Shown here one piece after another: positions 1 through 8,524 of a stretch of DNA of 64,000 nucleotides. How positions within the stretch are numbered: position 1 is the stretch's first letter; each line of letters begins with the position of its first letter. The notes under the pieces were generated by a model. The model worked only from the letters and a program-made list of their open reading frames with translations, made no database searches and was not told where the DNA came from. Made by a program: the position numbers and the translations under genes. The DNA is from Flavobacteriaceae bacterium PS02336 (GTDB lineage: Bacteria > Bacteroidota > Bacteroidia > Flavobacteriales > Flavobacteriaceae): contig JASCOF010000006.1 in assembly GCA_029960065.1 (NCBI GenBank), forward strand, positions 310,001 through 374,000, written 5' to 3'.

Positions 1-878
1 TTGTTTTTCATGTAAGAACGTATGATCTGCCATCCAATCCAAGCACCTACACGACCTGGAGAGTCGTTGTCAATTTCAAGGAAAAATTTAGAGAAAGGAG
101 CTGGCGCTATAAATCTTGTTGTCAGTTTTGGTTCATCACTGTACAGTATTTCATTCTCGATGAAATAACGCCACATATAGCCTTCATTTTCTTCACACCA
201 TTTAATCTGTTCTGGTGTATATCCTATTTTATCTGCATCAGAATAATCAGGAAGAAGCAGATCTTTTGCATAAAGCTGTTTGCCTTCAAAAATCATCTGT
301 GAAAGTAAACTTTTGTCTATTGAATTCGAAATATTTCGATAAGAAAAGCTAGAAACTACATCTGGCATGATCTGTTTTTCTTCAAAGTTTTGTTTTAAAT
401 AATTTGGAAATTCATAGAACTTATGCTCTTTTCCCAGATAAAGTTCTAAAGCTACGATTACTAAACTATCTGCATAAATTGCTTTTGCTGTATAATCCAT
501 TTCTCCGATTACTGTAATGACTTTCGGAATTTTAGTTTTTGGAAAATAATATTTTACGTGCTGAAAAAGGGCATCGAACTCTTTATGAACAGGTTCGAAA
601 TTGCCGTATTTTTTCTGTACTTCCTCATAAACTTCTCTCCAAATCGGATCGTTCATTTTTTGAAGCCACACGCTGTCATCATTTCCGGCAGGAAAGAAAA
701 AAGGATATTGTTTTTTAACCTTTGCAAGATCTTCGGGTTTTGTTTCAAAAAACACCTTGTCAAAACGTTCTACCTTAATATCTACAGGTATTTCTTCTAC
801 TTCTTTTTCAACCTTAGATTTTTGCCCGCAAGACAAAAAAAACAGGCACAGAACCACTGCAAAGCGATAAATTTTCAT
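1..878 (-). CDS. gldB: Gliding motility lipoprotein GldB (3' end beyond window)
   Basis: Reading the minus strand from the ATG at 876-878 gives an open frame to the window edge (about 292 codons), so the C-terminus is missing. The N-terminus is a lipoprotein signal: a hydrophobic stretch followed by FFLSCGQK, with the lipidated Cys at residue 17. The mature part begins with a Lys/Glu-rich linker and VDIKVERFDKVFFE, then a region with TVIGEMDYTAKAIYADSLVI and GRVGAWIGWQMIRSYMKN, which I recognise as GldB. GldB is a cell-envelope lipoprotein required for gliding motility in Flavobacterium. In F. johnsoniae gldB lies next to nadE in divergent orientation, exactly as here, and gldC normally follows it, which would lie off the left edge. 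Family call is firm; only the end is unseen. Confidence 0.92.
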   Translation of the reverse strand, partial: MKIYRFAVVLCLFFLSCGQKSKVEKEVEEIPVDIKVERFDKVFFETKPEDLAKVKKQYPFFFPAGNDDSVWLQKMNDPIWREVYEEVQKKYGNFEPVHKEFDALFQHVKYYFPKTKIPKVITVIGEMDYTAKAIYADSLVIVALELYLGKEHKFYEFPNYLKQNFEEKQIMPDVVSSFSYRNISNSIDKSLLSQMIFEGKQLYAKDLLLPDYSDADKIGYTPEQIKWCEENEGYMWRYFIENEILYSDEPKLTTRFIAPAPFSKFFLEIDNDSPGRVGAWIGWQIIRSYMKN

Positions 879-921
879 TTTATTTTAATTAGATTTGTGT
901 TACCAGAACTTAACGTAAATG

Positions 922-949
922 TATATTTGAAATAATTTATGCAAATATA
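922..949. promoter_or_regulatory. Paired divergent -7 boxes between gldB and nadE
   Basis: TATATTTG lies on the plus strand at 922-929 (toward nadE) and again on the minus strand at 942-949 (toward gldB). Both match the Bacteroidota -7 consensus TAnnTTTG. A TTG at 895-897 is 24 bases upstream of the plus-strand box, slightly long for a -33 element. No TTG is visible at the right distance for the minus-strand box. Promoter assignment is inference from motif and position. Confidence 0.45.
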
Positions 950-978
950 CATCCCTGTATTTTAAAACTTAAACTATT

Positions 979-1785
979 ATGGCTAAAAAAAGCACAATTC
1001 AGACAGAAAAAGTAAATACACATATTGTAGAGTGGCTAAAAAATTACGCTTCTAGTGCGAAAGTAAACGGTTTTGTAATTGGAATCTCCGGTGGTGTAGA
1101 TTCTGCCGTAACTTCGACTCTATGCGCACAAACAGGACTGAAGGTTTTATGTGTCGAAATGCCAATTCATCAGGCGGAAAGCCAAGTAAGCAGAGCAAAA
1201 GAACATATTGAGCAACTAAAAAATCGTTTCCCGAATGTTTCTGAAGTACAAACTGATTTGACTGGAGTTTTTGAATCTTTTAAAAGTGCTGTTCCAAAAA
1301 CAGATGACGAAGCAAAAGTAAGTTTAGCACTCGCTAATACGCGTGCCCGTATAAGAATGACCTCTTTGTATTATTTAGCTGGTCTGCATGGTTTATTAGT
1401 TGCTGGAACAGGAAATAAGGTAGAAGATTTTGGTGTAGGTTTTTATACAAAATATGGAGATGGCGGCGTCGATTTAAGTCCGATTGCCGATTTAATGAAA
1501 TCTGATGTATATGCATTAGGAGAATTTTTAGAAATCCCGCAATCAATTTTAACAGCAGCACCTACAGATGGATTATTTGGAGATAATCGTACCGACGAAG
1601 ACCAATTGGGTGCAAGTTACGATGAGTTAGAGTGGGCAATGTTAGCCGCAGAGTCAGGAAATACGGCAGCTGACTTCGATGGAAGAGAAAAAACAGTATT
1701 CGAAATTTATAAACGATTAAACACCAGCAACAAGCATAAAATGGACCCAATTCCAGTTTGCATTATACCAAAAACGTTAAAATAA
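979..1785 (+). CDS. nadE: NH3-dependent NAD+ synthase NadE
   Basis: This 268-residue protein makes NAD+ from nicotinate adenine dinucleotide, ATP and ammonia, the last step of NAD biosynthesis in the cytosol. The ATP-pyrophosphatase P-loop SGGVDS is at residues 37-42. The later motifs VAGTGNKVEDFGVGFYTKYG and the loop PTDGLFGDNRTDEDQLG are characteristic of NadE. The length fits the short ammonia-dependent form, with no N-terminal glutaminase domain. The ATG at 979 follows a plausible divergent promoter shared with gldB, as in other Flavobacterium genomes. It stands alone; the next gene starts 93 bases later and is a regulator. Confidence 0.96.
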   Translation: MAKKSTIQTEKVNTHIVEWLKNYASSAKVNGFVIGISGGVDSAVTSTLCAQTGLKVLCVEMPIHQAESQVSRAKEHIEQLKNRFPNVSEVQTDLTGVFESFKSAVPKTDDEAKVSLALANTRARIRMTSLYYLAGLHGLLVAGTGNKVEDFGVGFYTKYGDGGVDLSPIADLMKSDVYALGEFLEIPQSILTAAPTDGLFGDNRTDEDQLGASYDELEWAMLAAESGNTAADFDGREKTVFEIYKRLNTSNKHKMDPIPVCIIPKTLK

Positions 1786-1878
1786 TTTTTTTTAACATTT
1801 GTCAGCTATAAACTACAGAATTTATTTATTAATTTTACAGTTCCAAAAACATGAACAATTCTAAAAAAGGTAAAAATT

Positions 1879-2508
1879 ATGATTAAAGTATGTCTAGCAG
1901 ACAATCATCCTGTGACGCACTTTGGCGTTAAGTCTTATTTCAAAGACCACGATCAAATTTCAATTGTTGCCAACGTAGGCAATTTTTCAATGGTAAGAGA
2001 TATTCTTCAGACGAAGGAAATCGACATTCTAATCTTAGATTTAGAGCTAGAAGGTCTTTCAAGTATCTTTGAAATCAAATCTATTTTGAAAAATTTCCCA
2101 AAAACAAAAATTGTTATTTTCAGTGATCTTGCTGAGCAAATGTACGCTCCAAACGCAATTAAAGCAGGAGTTTCCGGGTATGTACACAAAACAGAAAAAC
2201 TAGAAACACTAGGACATTCTATTATTAAAGTACAAGAAGGAAAAATTATCATCAACGAAACAGTACGCAAAAACATGGCCCTTATCGCTAAACAAAGCAA
2301 AAGCGAGCGTCTGTACAGAAAACTTTCAAATCGCGAGATCGAAGTTTTACGTTACTTAAGTGATGGAAAGAAAAACAATGAAATCTCTAAAATCTTAAAT
2401 CTGAACGAAAAAACGATCAGTACTTACAAACTAAGATTATTGACTAAATTAAATGTTACTAATTTAGTTGACTTAGTAAACAAAGCTAAGACTTTAGAAA
2501 TTATTTAA
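1879..2508 (+). CDS. LuxR/NarL-type response regulator (orphan)
   Basis: The 209-residue protein has an N-terminal receiver domain (about 1-120) and a C-terminal LuxR helix-turn-helix (about 145-205). The phosphoacceptor is Asp54 in LILDLELEG; Asp8 is one of the acidic-pocket residues, although the usual second acid is Asn9. The conserved Lys sits in GYVHKTEK. The DNA-binding part carries the signature LSNREIEVLRYLSDGKKNNEISKILNLNEKTISTYK. It probably binds DNA as a dimer after phosphorylation by a histidine kinase, but no kinase is adjacent, so the partner is unknown. It ends at a bidirectional terminator shared with dnaG. Target genes cannot be inferred from the sequence. Confidence 0.93.
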   Translation: MIKVCLADNHPVTHFGVKSYFKDHDQISIVANVGNFSMVRDILQTKEIDILILDLELEGLSSIFEIKSILKNFPKTKIVIFSDLAEQMYAPNAIKAGVSGYVHKTEKLETLGHSIIKVQEGKIIINETVRKNMALIAKQSKSERLYRKLSNREIEVLRYLSDGKKNNEISKILNLNEKTISTYKLRLLTKLNVTNLVDLVNKAKTLEII

Positions 2509-2550
2509 TTCTAATCGACAAAGTCTGCTTTTAGACGGTCGAAAATTATA

Positions 2551-2590
2551 AAAACTCTATCATTCTGATGTATCAGATTGATAGAGTTTT
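2551..2590. terminator. Bidirectional terminator between response regulator and dnaG
   Basis: AAAACTCTATCA (2551-2562) pairs with TGATAGAGTTTT (2579-2590), with a smaller hairpin inside the loop and T-runs on both strands. It lies between the converging 3' ends. Confidence 0.85.
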
Positions 2591-2596
2591 TTCTTT

Positions 2597-4663
2597 TTAG
2601 TGATAAGGCACAACTACACGTCCCAGTTTTTTAGAAAAATTATTCAGCAATTTAGAATAATCTACCACCATCCCTAAAACTTCCGAATTGTCCTCTTGCG
2701 GATCTGTCAAAAGCGAGTTTTTCAACTCTGCAATAATTCCAGAAACCAAATACCAACGCATTGAGAAAATAGTATCCGAAACATTCAATTCAATAGTTTC
2801 GCTTTTGTGTTTTGGAAAAATATTTTGTCCTTCCCAATTGTGAATAGTTAATCTTTCATCTTCCATCAAAATATTGGTTACTTCCTGAGCAAATTCAGGT
2901 TCCAAATGCATTAGATATTTATCCAAACTAAAGGTTTCATTTTGGTTATAAAAATCAATAATATTGTTGTAAATATTTTTAAACAAAGAATTTGACAGCT
3001 CTACCTCATCTTCCTGAAGACTTAAATAAATTTTTTCAAATACTTTATATTCTCTTTTTTCAGAAACCTCTTTTACATTTCCTTCTTCATCTGCTTTTAA
3101 GAAAACATCTTCAAAATTTTCAACTACACTTCCGTACAATAGTAGAATTTCTATGATTTTCCTTTCAAAACCATATAATATATCCACTTTTTGAGCTTGC
3201 TCTTGCGGATAATATCCCGGTTCTCCTGGATAATCATCTGGCGGACCTGTTCTTGGATCATCTGGATCTCCTCCCGAAAACGTACCTGCATTTGGAGGTT
3301 GATTTCTATGAACTTCAAATGGTTTTTGTTCCTGTTTTTGTTTTTTATTGGCTTCCGCAATATCTTTCTGAATCAGCTGCGCTAAAGTACTCACCAAAAC
3401 CTGCTCAGAAATATCCATAATTCGGGCACATTCTTGAATGTATACTTCTCGCTGAATACGGTCTGGTATTTTAGAAATACTTGTAACCATATCCCGAATC
3501 AAATCGGCTTTTTTTATAGGATCATTTTTAGCTTCTCCCATCAAGATTGAAGCTTTAAATTGTATAAAATCTTTACTGTTACTTTCTAAATAAGCAACTA
3601 AGTCATCATGAGAATTTTTACGCGCGAAACTGTCTGGATCTTCTCCGTCAGGAAAAGAACAAACTCTAACATTCATTCCTTCTTCCAGAATCAAATCAAT
3701 TCCTCGAATAGAAGCTCTTAAACCAGCAGCATCTCCATCAAAAAGAACCGTAATATTTCTGGTCAAACGATTGATCAAACGAATCTGATCGGGAGTTAAT
3801 GCTGTTCCAGATGAAGCCACAACATTCTCAATTCCAGCTTGACTAAACTGAATAACATCAGTATAACCTTCTACTAAATAACAATTATTTTGTTTCGCGA
3901 TTGATTGTTTCGCATGAAAAATTCCGTAAAGCACTTTACTTTTATGGTAAATGTCGCTTTCAGGAGAATTCAGGTATTTGGCTGCTTTTTTATCATTGGT
4001 TAAAATACGCCCTCCAAAACCTAAAACACGTCCTGACATACTTTGAATCGGAAACATTACACGTCCCTTGAATCGGTCAAACGGACGATCTTCTCTAGCA
4101 ATAGTTAAACCTGTACTTTCTAAGAATTCTAATTTATATCCCTTACCTAAGGCTTCTTTCGTCAAAGCATCCCAAGTTTCTGGAGAATATCCTAAATTGA
4201 ATTTCTTAATGGTTTCGTTTGTAAATCCTCTTTCCTTAAAGTAAGAATAGCCAATTGCTTTTCCTTCTTCACTATTTAAGAGTACATCTTGAAAATATTT
4301 AGCAGCAAATTCAGAAACCAAATACATACTTTCTCGAATATCAGTATTTGCTTTTTCTGCTTCCGATTGTTCTGTTTCTTCAATTTCGATATTGTATTTT
4401 CTAGCTAAATATCGAATGGCTTCTGGATAAGTAAACTGCGAATGCTCCATTAAAAACTTAACAGAGTTCCCTCCTTTTCCTGTACTAAAATCCTTCCAGA
4501 TTCCTTTTGCAGGCGAGACCATAAACGAAGGCGAGCGTTCGTCTGAGAACGGACTCAAGCCTTTGAAATTACTTCCTGCACGTTTTAAATTCACAAAATC
4601 GCCGATAACCTCCTCTACTCGAGCAGTTTCAAAAACAGAATCTATGGTATTTTGTGAAATCAA
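2597..4663 (-). CDS. dnaG: DNA primase DnaG lacking zinc ligands
   Basis: DnaG synthesises RNA primers at the replication fork together with the DnaB helicase. The 688-residue protein has the N-terminal CHC2-type domain (about 1-95), the catalytic core with Toprim motifs EGYTDV (264-270 region) and DGDAAG (309-314), a Pro/Gly/Asp-rich linker (about 445-480), and a C-terminal helicase-interaction region. The CHC2 fold is recognisable (GLSPFSDERSPSFMVSP, then KDFSTGKGGNSV), but the four usual zinc ligands Cys-His-Cys-Cys are replaced by Ser37, Ser40, Asp58 and Thr61. The rest of the motif is intact, so this looks like a genuine zinc-less version and not decay. From memory, Bacteroides DnaG keeps the cysteines, so the loss may be a flavobacterial trait. 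The minus-strand -7 candidate TATTTTTG is at 4695-4702. Confidence 0.95.
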   Translation of the reverse strand: MISQNTIDSVFETARVEEVIGDFVNLKRAGSNFKGLSPFSDERSPSFMVSPAKGIWKDFSTGKGGNSVKFLMEHSQFTYPEAIRYLARKYNIEIEETEQSEAEKANTDIRESMYLVSEFAAKYFQDVLLNSEEGKAIGYSYFKERGFTNETIKKFNLGYSPETWDALTKEALGKGYKLEFLESTGLTIAREDRPFDRFKGRVMFPIQSMSGRVLGFGGRILTNDKKAAKYLNSPESDIYHKSKVLYGIFHAKQSIAKQNNCYLVEGYTDVIQFSQAGIENVVASSGTALTPDQIRLINRLTRNITVLFDGDAAGLRASIRGIDLILEEGMNVRVCSFPDGEDPDSFARKNSHDDLVAYLESNSKDFIQFKASILMGEAKNDPIKKADLIRDMVTSISKIPDRIQREVYIQECARIMDISEQVLVSTLAQLIQKDIAEANKKQKQEQKPFEVHRNQPPNAGTFSGGDPDDPRTGPPDDYPGEPGYYPQEQAQKVDILYGFERKIIEILLLYGSVVENFEDVFLKADEEGNVKEVSEKREYKVFEKIYLSLQEDEVELSNSLFKNIYNNIIDFYNQNETFSLDKYLMHLEPEFAQEVTNILMEDERLTIHNWEGQNIFPKHKSETIELNVSDTIFSMRWYLVSGIIAELKNSLLTDPQEDNSEVLGMVVDYSKLLNNFSKKLGRVVVPYH

Positions 4664-4740
4664 AGTATATTAAATTTTAAAAGTTGAGAGCTAGCAAAAA
4701 TACATAAATCCGATCGTAATTTTAATCATTTTTAAAACAA

Positions 4741-4768
4741 AAAAGCATCTCCAAAGAGATGCTTTTAA
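4741..4768 (-). terminator. Terminator of the ECF operon
   Basis: AAAAGCATCTC pairs with GAGATGCTTTT. On the minus strand the hairpin is followed by a T-run, directly after the stop codon at 4789. Confidence 0.8.
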
Positions 4769-4788
4769 CTAACTAAACGACCAATATT

Positions 4789-5817
4789 TTAGTTTAAATC
4801 TACTCGAAGTCCTAACGAAACGTTATTTTCTTTTACTAGATTATTCTGAAATAATGGATTTAAATCATATTTAAAATACAAACTTAATTCTCTATAACCG
4901 ATGTACGAACTCAGACCGTACACAAAATTATTTACATTGTAATCGCCTTTTATAGTAGTTTTATATTTTAAATCTTCTTCTTCAAATTTCAAAATCTGCT
5001 TAGACTTTACATTGATTCCTGCATAACCTCCAATACCGAAACGGAAACTTTTGTGGGTTTTAAAATAGGTTTTACCGTTACTTTCTACTGGTCTTGTAAA
5101 ATCGAATTCTAAATGCACCGGCGCTACTAAATACACATTTCTAAAACGAGATTCGCTTAAGTTAACTGGATTAACCTCAAGGTTTGTCTGATCTCCATCG
5201 ACCACAAAACTTCTATTATCTGTCGGGCGAATATTATTGTACATTAACGAAAGACCATATTTAGCATGAAGCAGATTGTCATTTTTCATTAATCTTGAAT
5301 TATAGGTAAAACCCCATTCGTAAAAATGCGAACCCATAAAACGGTAATTAGAATCCTGAAGTTTTCCGTCTGTCATTGTATTGTTTAATCCCATTGCAAA
5401 AACAAACTGAGAAGTGGTTCTTTTTTCACCATAAATAGAATCTTTGTCTCTCTTTTTATGTTTGAAACTAATCATATAAACCTTCGAAGAATCTTCTTTG
5501 ATTTTTCCGTCAACTTTTGCTTGAACCAAGTCGTTCAATTCATTTTGCGCCAAAGTCACTTTTTCTTCAATAATTACGGCTCTTGCTTCTGCTAATTCTT
5601 TTTTGCGTTTTTCAGCAACTTCATACGTTATTTTGCCTTCAGACAATTGCACATTAACGGCTTCAATTTCTTCTTTTAAGGCTTCTTTTTCTTCTTTGGT
5701 AATCTTCTCAATTTTATTGGCAATTGCTTTTGCTTTTGCTTCAAAGGTTTCCTGCCCGACTACTTTACTTACTATTAAAAAGAAGAAAAGTATAAGGTAA
5801 ATGGTAAAATTTCTCAT
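4789..5817 (-). CDS. Outer-membrane beta-barrel protein with coiled-coil N-terminus
   Basis: The 342-residue product has a signal peptide (hydrophobic core ending near VVGQETF), then about 90 charged residues rich in Glu, Lys and Ala that read as a coiled coil (KIEKITKEEKEALKEEIEAV and onward). A C-terminal domain of about 200 residues with alternating aromatic/polar strands ends ENNVSLGLRVDLN, as expected of an outer-membrane barrel. I do not recognise a named family. It is the last gene of an operon with an ECF sigma factor and an anti-sigma-like protein, so it is probably either a target or a sensor partner of that pair (inference). The region upstream holds two heptanucleotide tandem repeats. 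Confidence 0.75.
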   Translation of the reverse strand: MRNFTIYLILFFFLIVSKVVGQETFEAKAKAIANKIEKITKEEKEALKEEIEAVNVQLSEGKITYEVAEKRKKELAEARAVIIEEKVTLAQNELNDLVQAKVDGKIKEDSSKVYMISFKHKKRDKDSIYGEKRTTSQFVFAMGLNNTMTDGKLQDSNYRFMGSHFYEWGFTYNSRLMKNDNLLHAKYGLSLMYNNIRPTDNRSFVVDGDQTNLEVNPVNLSESRFRNVYLVAPVHLEFDFTRPVESNGKTYFKTHKSFRFGIGGYAGINVKSKQILKFEEEDLKYKTTIKGDYNVNNFVYGLSSYIGYRELSLYFKYDLNPLFQNNLVKENNVSLGLRVDLN

Positions 5818-5863
5818 GATTGATTGGTTTTTAAAATGATTGATTATTGATTGATGATTTTTT

Positions 5864-5912
5864 AATGGTTGATGGTTGATGGTTGATGGTTGATGGTTGA
5901 TGGTTGATGGTT
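5864..5912. repeat. Heptanucleotide tandem repeat, GATGGTT unit
   Basis: Six exact copies of GATGGTT (5871-5912) follow a one-mismatch copy (5864-5870). The array lies 47 to 95 bases upstream of the start codon of the minus-strand outer-membrane gene. Confidence 0.95.
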
Positions 5913-5927
5913 GATCTCCATAATCAT

Positions 5928-5941
5928 CGGGTTAAAACCCG
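5928..5941. repeat. Short hairpin CGGGTTAAAACCCG
   Basis: A 6-bp perfect inverted repeat with a 2-base loop. With the following GACGCTACAATATGGATCG it resembles a short intergenic repeat common in flavobacteria (recollection). Single copy in this window. Confidence 0.5.
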
Positions 5942-5993
5942 ACGCTACAATATGGATCGTTCCTTCGGAACTAAAAATCTATTCTCTTTATTC

Positions 5994-6063
5994 TTTCCTC
6001 TTTCCTCTTTCCTCTTTCCTCTTTTCTCTTTTCTCTTTTCTCTTTTCTCTTTTCTCTTTTCTC
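5994..6063. repeat. Heptanucleotide tandem repeat, TTTCCTC/TTTTCTC
   Basis: Four copies of TTTCCTC (5994-6021) run into six copies of TTTTCTC (6022-6063): ten units of 7 bases differing at one position. On the minus strand it is a purine tract that starts 7 bases after the stop codon of the anti-sigma-like gene. Confidence 0.95.
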
Positions 6064-6070
6064 TTTATTC

Positions 6071-6796
6071 TCACTCTTGCTGATTTCTGTTGGATAAAGC
6101 AACTTTAACTTCTTGAAAATTTTTGTTGACTTTTGTAATCATTTTTTCTCTAAAAGAAAGCTCCAATTCGCCGTCTACCTGATTTAATAAATCATTCGCA
6201 TTGATTTTTACTTTTGCTTTTTTGGTTGCACTTTGAGCTAAAACTTTACTTTCGGCTGTTTCTAATAATTGATCGACATTTTCTTTTTTAGAAATTTCTG
6301 CAATTACAGTTTCATTATTTGGTGATTGTTTTTCTTGATTGTTTTTGATGATGATTGAAGACTCCGCTATTTGATTTGATTCATTTTTACTGGTTTTATT
6401 TGAGATTTGTCCCGAAGCTTCGGGATTGAATTTTTCTTCTTTATTTAAAGTTTCTTCTGAAGACTTTTCAGAAACAGCTACTTCAGTTTTTACTGAATCC
6501 GTATCATTGAAATTTGGATTTGCAACCGATTCCTTTTCGATTTCTTTTTCTACAACTTCCGTTTTTGGCGTTTCGATTTCAGTTTTGTTTTGATTGAAAA
6601 ACAGTGTTCCAACCAACAAAAAACCAACAAAACTTGCAGCGATGTACAGCCATTTTCTTTTTGACTTTTTCTGCGGTTTATTTTCTTCTGCTACACTCAA
6701 CATCGCATCCAATCGATCCCAGGCTTTATCGCTTGGTTCAATTTTGCGTTGGTTTAGTTTTTCACGGAAATCCTTTTCAAAATTATTCGGTTCCAT
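6071..6796 (-). CDS. Putative anti-sigma factor, single-pass membrane protein
   Basis: The 241-residue protein has a cytosolic N-terminus (about 1-46: NFEKDFREKLNQRKIEPSDK and AWDRLDAML), one membrane helix (about 49-67, WLYIAASFVGFLLVGTLFF), and a long low-complexity periplasmic part rich in Glu, Lys, Ser and Asn. There is no zinc-finger HxxxCxxC motif. Its start overlaps the end of the ECF sigma gene by 14 bases, implying translational coupling, and the topology is that of Bacteroidota anti-sigma factors encoded after ECF sigma genes. The anti-sigma role is inferred from position and topology, not from a recognised catalytic motif. Confidence 0.65.
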   Translation of the reverse strand: MEPNNFEKDFREKLNQRKIEPSDKAWDRLDAMLSVAEENKPQKKSKRKWLYIAASFVGFLLVGTLFFNQNKTEIETPKTEVVEKEIEKESVANPNFNDTDSVKTEVAVSEKSSEETLNKEEKFNPEASGQISNKTSKNESNQIAESSIIIKNNQEKQSPNNETVIAEISKKENVDQLLETAESKVLAQSATKKAKVKINANDLLNQVDGELELSFREKMITKVNKNFQEVKVALSNRNQQE

Positions 6797-7343
6797 TATC
6801 TTGTTTTTTTAAAATAGTAATTTGTGTTTGCAGCATTTTTCTAGCGTGCGATAATTGCGATTTCGATGTTCCTTCATTAATTCCTAACATCTTAGCAATT
6901 TCATTGTGTTTATACCCTTCGATCGCATATAAATTGAAAACCATTTTATAGCCATCGGGCAAAGCATCAATTAAATACTGAATCTGTTCTACTGTAAACT
7001 GGCTGTCGATTTGATTAAAACTTTCTTCAACAAAAAATTCATCTTCGGCAAATTTTACTTTTTTTTGAACTCGTAAGTACGAAATGCATTCGTTAACCAT
7101 AATTCGGCGGATCCAGCCTTCAAAACTTCCTTTGTGTTCGAAGTTTTTCAAATTCGTAAACACTTTCATGAAAGCGGTTATCATTACATCTTCTGCCAAT
7201 TGAATGTCTTTTATATATTGCCGACAAACGCTTAACATTTTTGAAGAAAACTTACTGTAAATCTGCTGCTGTGCCTGACGATTATTTTCGACAGCCAGCT
7301 TTATGATTTTAGCTTCTTCTTGATGTAACTGAATAATTTTCAT
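6783..7343 (-). CDS. ECF RNA polymerase sigma factor
   Basis: This 186-residue sigma-70-family protein directs RNA polymerase to a small regulon. Region 2 (about 30-95) includes QYIKDIQLAEDVMITAFMKVF and FEGWIRRIMVNECISYLR. Region 4 (about 125-180) includes IDALPDGYKMVFNLYAIEGY and the helix-turn-helix HNEIAKMLGINEGTSKSQLSHARKML. Spacing and length fit extracytoplasmic-function sigma factors. It is first in an operon with an anti-sigma-like membrane protein (14-base overlap) and an outer-membrane barrel, the usual cell-envelope signalling layout. The inducing signal is not apparent. Confidence 0.92.
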   Translation of the reverse strand: MKIIQLHQEEAKIIKLAVENNRQAQQQIYSKFSSKMLSVCRQYIKDIQLAEDVMITAFMKVFTNLKNFEHKGSFEGWIRRIMVNECISYLRVQKKVKFAEDEFFVEESFNQIDSQFTVEQIQYLIDALPDGYKMVFNLYAIEGYKHNEIAKMLGINEGTSKSQLSHARKMLQTQITILKKQDNGTE

Positions 7344-7538
7344 TAATAAGTTTTCGGTTTTGGTTTTGGTTTTAGAAATAGACTTCTATTAGCATAGACG
7401 ATTGTCGATTTAAAATGGTTGCATCAGCTATGAAAAATTTCAAAAAAATAAATTACAAATCACAATACACAGAATTAAATAACTGATTTACAACAAAGTA
7501 ATTCAATTATCTAATTAACAAATTTTTTAATTTTCTAA

Positions 7539-8516
7539 TTATTTTTTTCTTTCAATAACGTAGTTTACCATCAAAGTCAAAGCGTCTTTAAACTCAGAAT
7601 CTTCGAAGTTTTGAAGTAATGCAAGTGCTTCCTGCTGGAATTCGACCATTTTGTTTTCGGCGTAAGCCAAACCATTATTGTTTTTTACAAAGGCAATCAC
7701 TTCTTTAACACGTTTTTTGTCTTTGTTGTGGTTTTTGATGGAGTTTATTAGCCACTTTTTTTCTTGCGGAGTACAAGTATTTAAAACATGAATTAAAGGC
7801 AAAGTCATTTTTTGCTCCTTAATATCGATTCCAGTTGGTTTACCGATTGCTTCTTCGCTGTAATCGAATAAATCGTCTTTGATTTGAAATGCCATTCCGA
7901 TCAATTCACCGAACTTGCGCATGTTTTCAACCTGAACATCGTCTTCGATTACGGCTTTCGCGCCAAGTGCACAACAAGCAGCAATAAGCGTTGCGGTTTT
8001 CTTTCTGATGATTTCGTAGTAAACATCTTCAGTAATATCAAGTCTTCGGGCTTTTTCTATTTGAAGCAATTCTCCTTCGCTCATTTCACGAACGGCAACA
8101 GAAATAATTCTCAATAAATCGAAATCGCCATTATCAATGGAAAGCAACAAACCTTTAGACAATAAATAATCTCCAACTAAAACGGCAATTTTATTTTTCC
8201 AAAGCGCATTGATAGAGAAAAATCCACGGCGGCGATTACTGTCGTCTACCACATCATCGTGTACTAAAGTTGCAGTGTGAATTAATTCGATAACCGAAGC
8301 GCCTCGATAGGTTCTTTCGTTTACAATACCGCCAGAAACCATTTTTGCAGTCAGAAAAACAAACATCGGACGCATTTGTTTTCCTTTACGGTTTACGATA
8401 TAATAAGTGATTCTGTTTAGTAAGGCAACCTTCGAAGTCATCGATTCATGGAACTTTTTTTCGAAAAGTTCCATCTCGGCAAAAATAGGCTGTTTTATTT
8501 GAGACGTAATATTCAT
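7539..8516 (-). CDS. ispB: Long-chain polyprenyl diphosphate synthase
   Basis: The protein (325 residues) condenses isopentenyl diphosphate units on an allylic primer to make the long isoprenoid tail, in this group most likely for menaquinone. Both aspartate-rich motifs are present: DDVVDD at 87-92 followed by SNRRRG, and DDLFD at 214-218 in the context FQIKDDLFDY. The first motif is preceded by bulky and small residues typical of long-chain enzymes, but product length cannot be fixed from sequence. The gene is monocistronic. A TATATTTG box on the minus strand (8525-8532) ends only 8 bases before the ATG, so the transcript probably has a very short leader. The symbol is by analogy. Confidence 0.88.
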   Translation of the reverse strand: MNITSQIKQPIFAEMELFEKKFHESMTSKVALLNRITYYIVNRKGKQMRPMFVFLTAKMVSGGIVNERTYRGASVIELIHTATLVHDDVVDDSNRRRGFFSINALWKNKIAVLVGDYLLSKGLLLSIDNGDFDLLRIISVAVREMSEGELLQIEKARRLDITEDVYYEIIRKKTATLIAACCALGAKAVIEDDVQVENMRKFGELIGMAFQIKDDLFDYSEEAIGKPTGIDIKEQKMTLPLIHVLNTCTPQEKKWLINSIKNHNKDKKRVKEVIAFVKNNNGLAYAENKMVEFQQEALALLQNFEDSEFKDALTLMVNYVIERKK

Positions 8517-8524
8517 TTAATCAC

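Noticed and set aside
558..935. Open frame on the plus strand, 125 codons
   Set aside because: It lies antisense to gldB and has the biased low-complexity composition of an AT-rich shadow frame; gldB itself is clearly the coding strand.
3151..3385. Two overlapping open frames inside dnaG, one on each strand
   Set aside because: They fall in the linker region of dnaG, whose frame is continuous across them, and neither has a start context or a recognisable domain.
5864..6063. Possible CRISPR array
   Set aside because: The 7-base units abut directly with no spacers, and no cas genes are in the window.
5911..6108. Open frame on the plus strand with repeated Ser-Phe-Leu-Phe units
   Set aside because: It is a translation of the heptanucleotide tandem repeat and ends inside the anti-sigma-like gene on the other strand.
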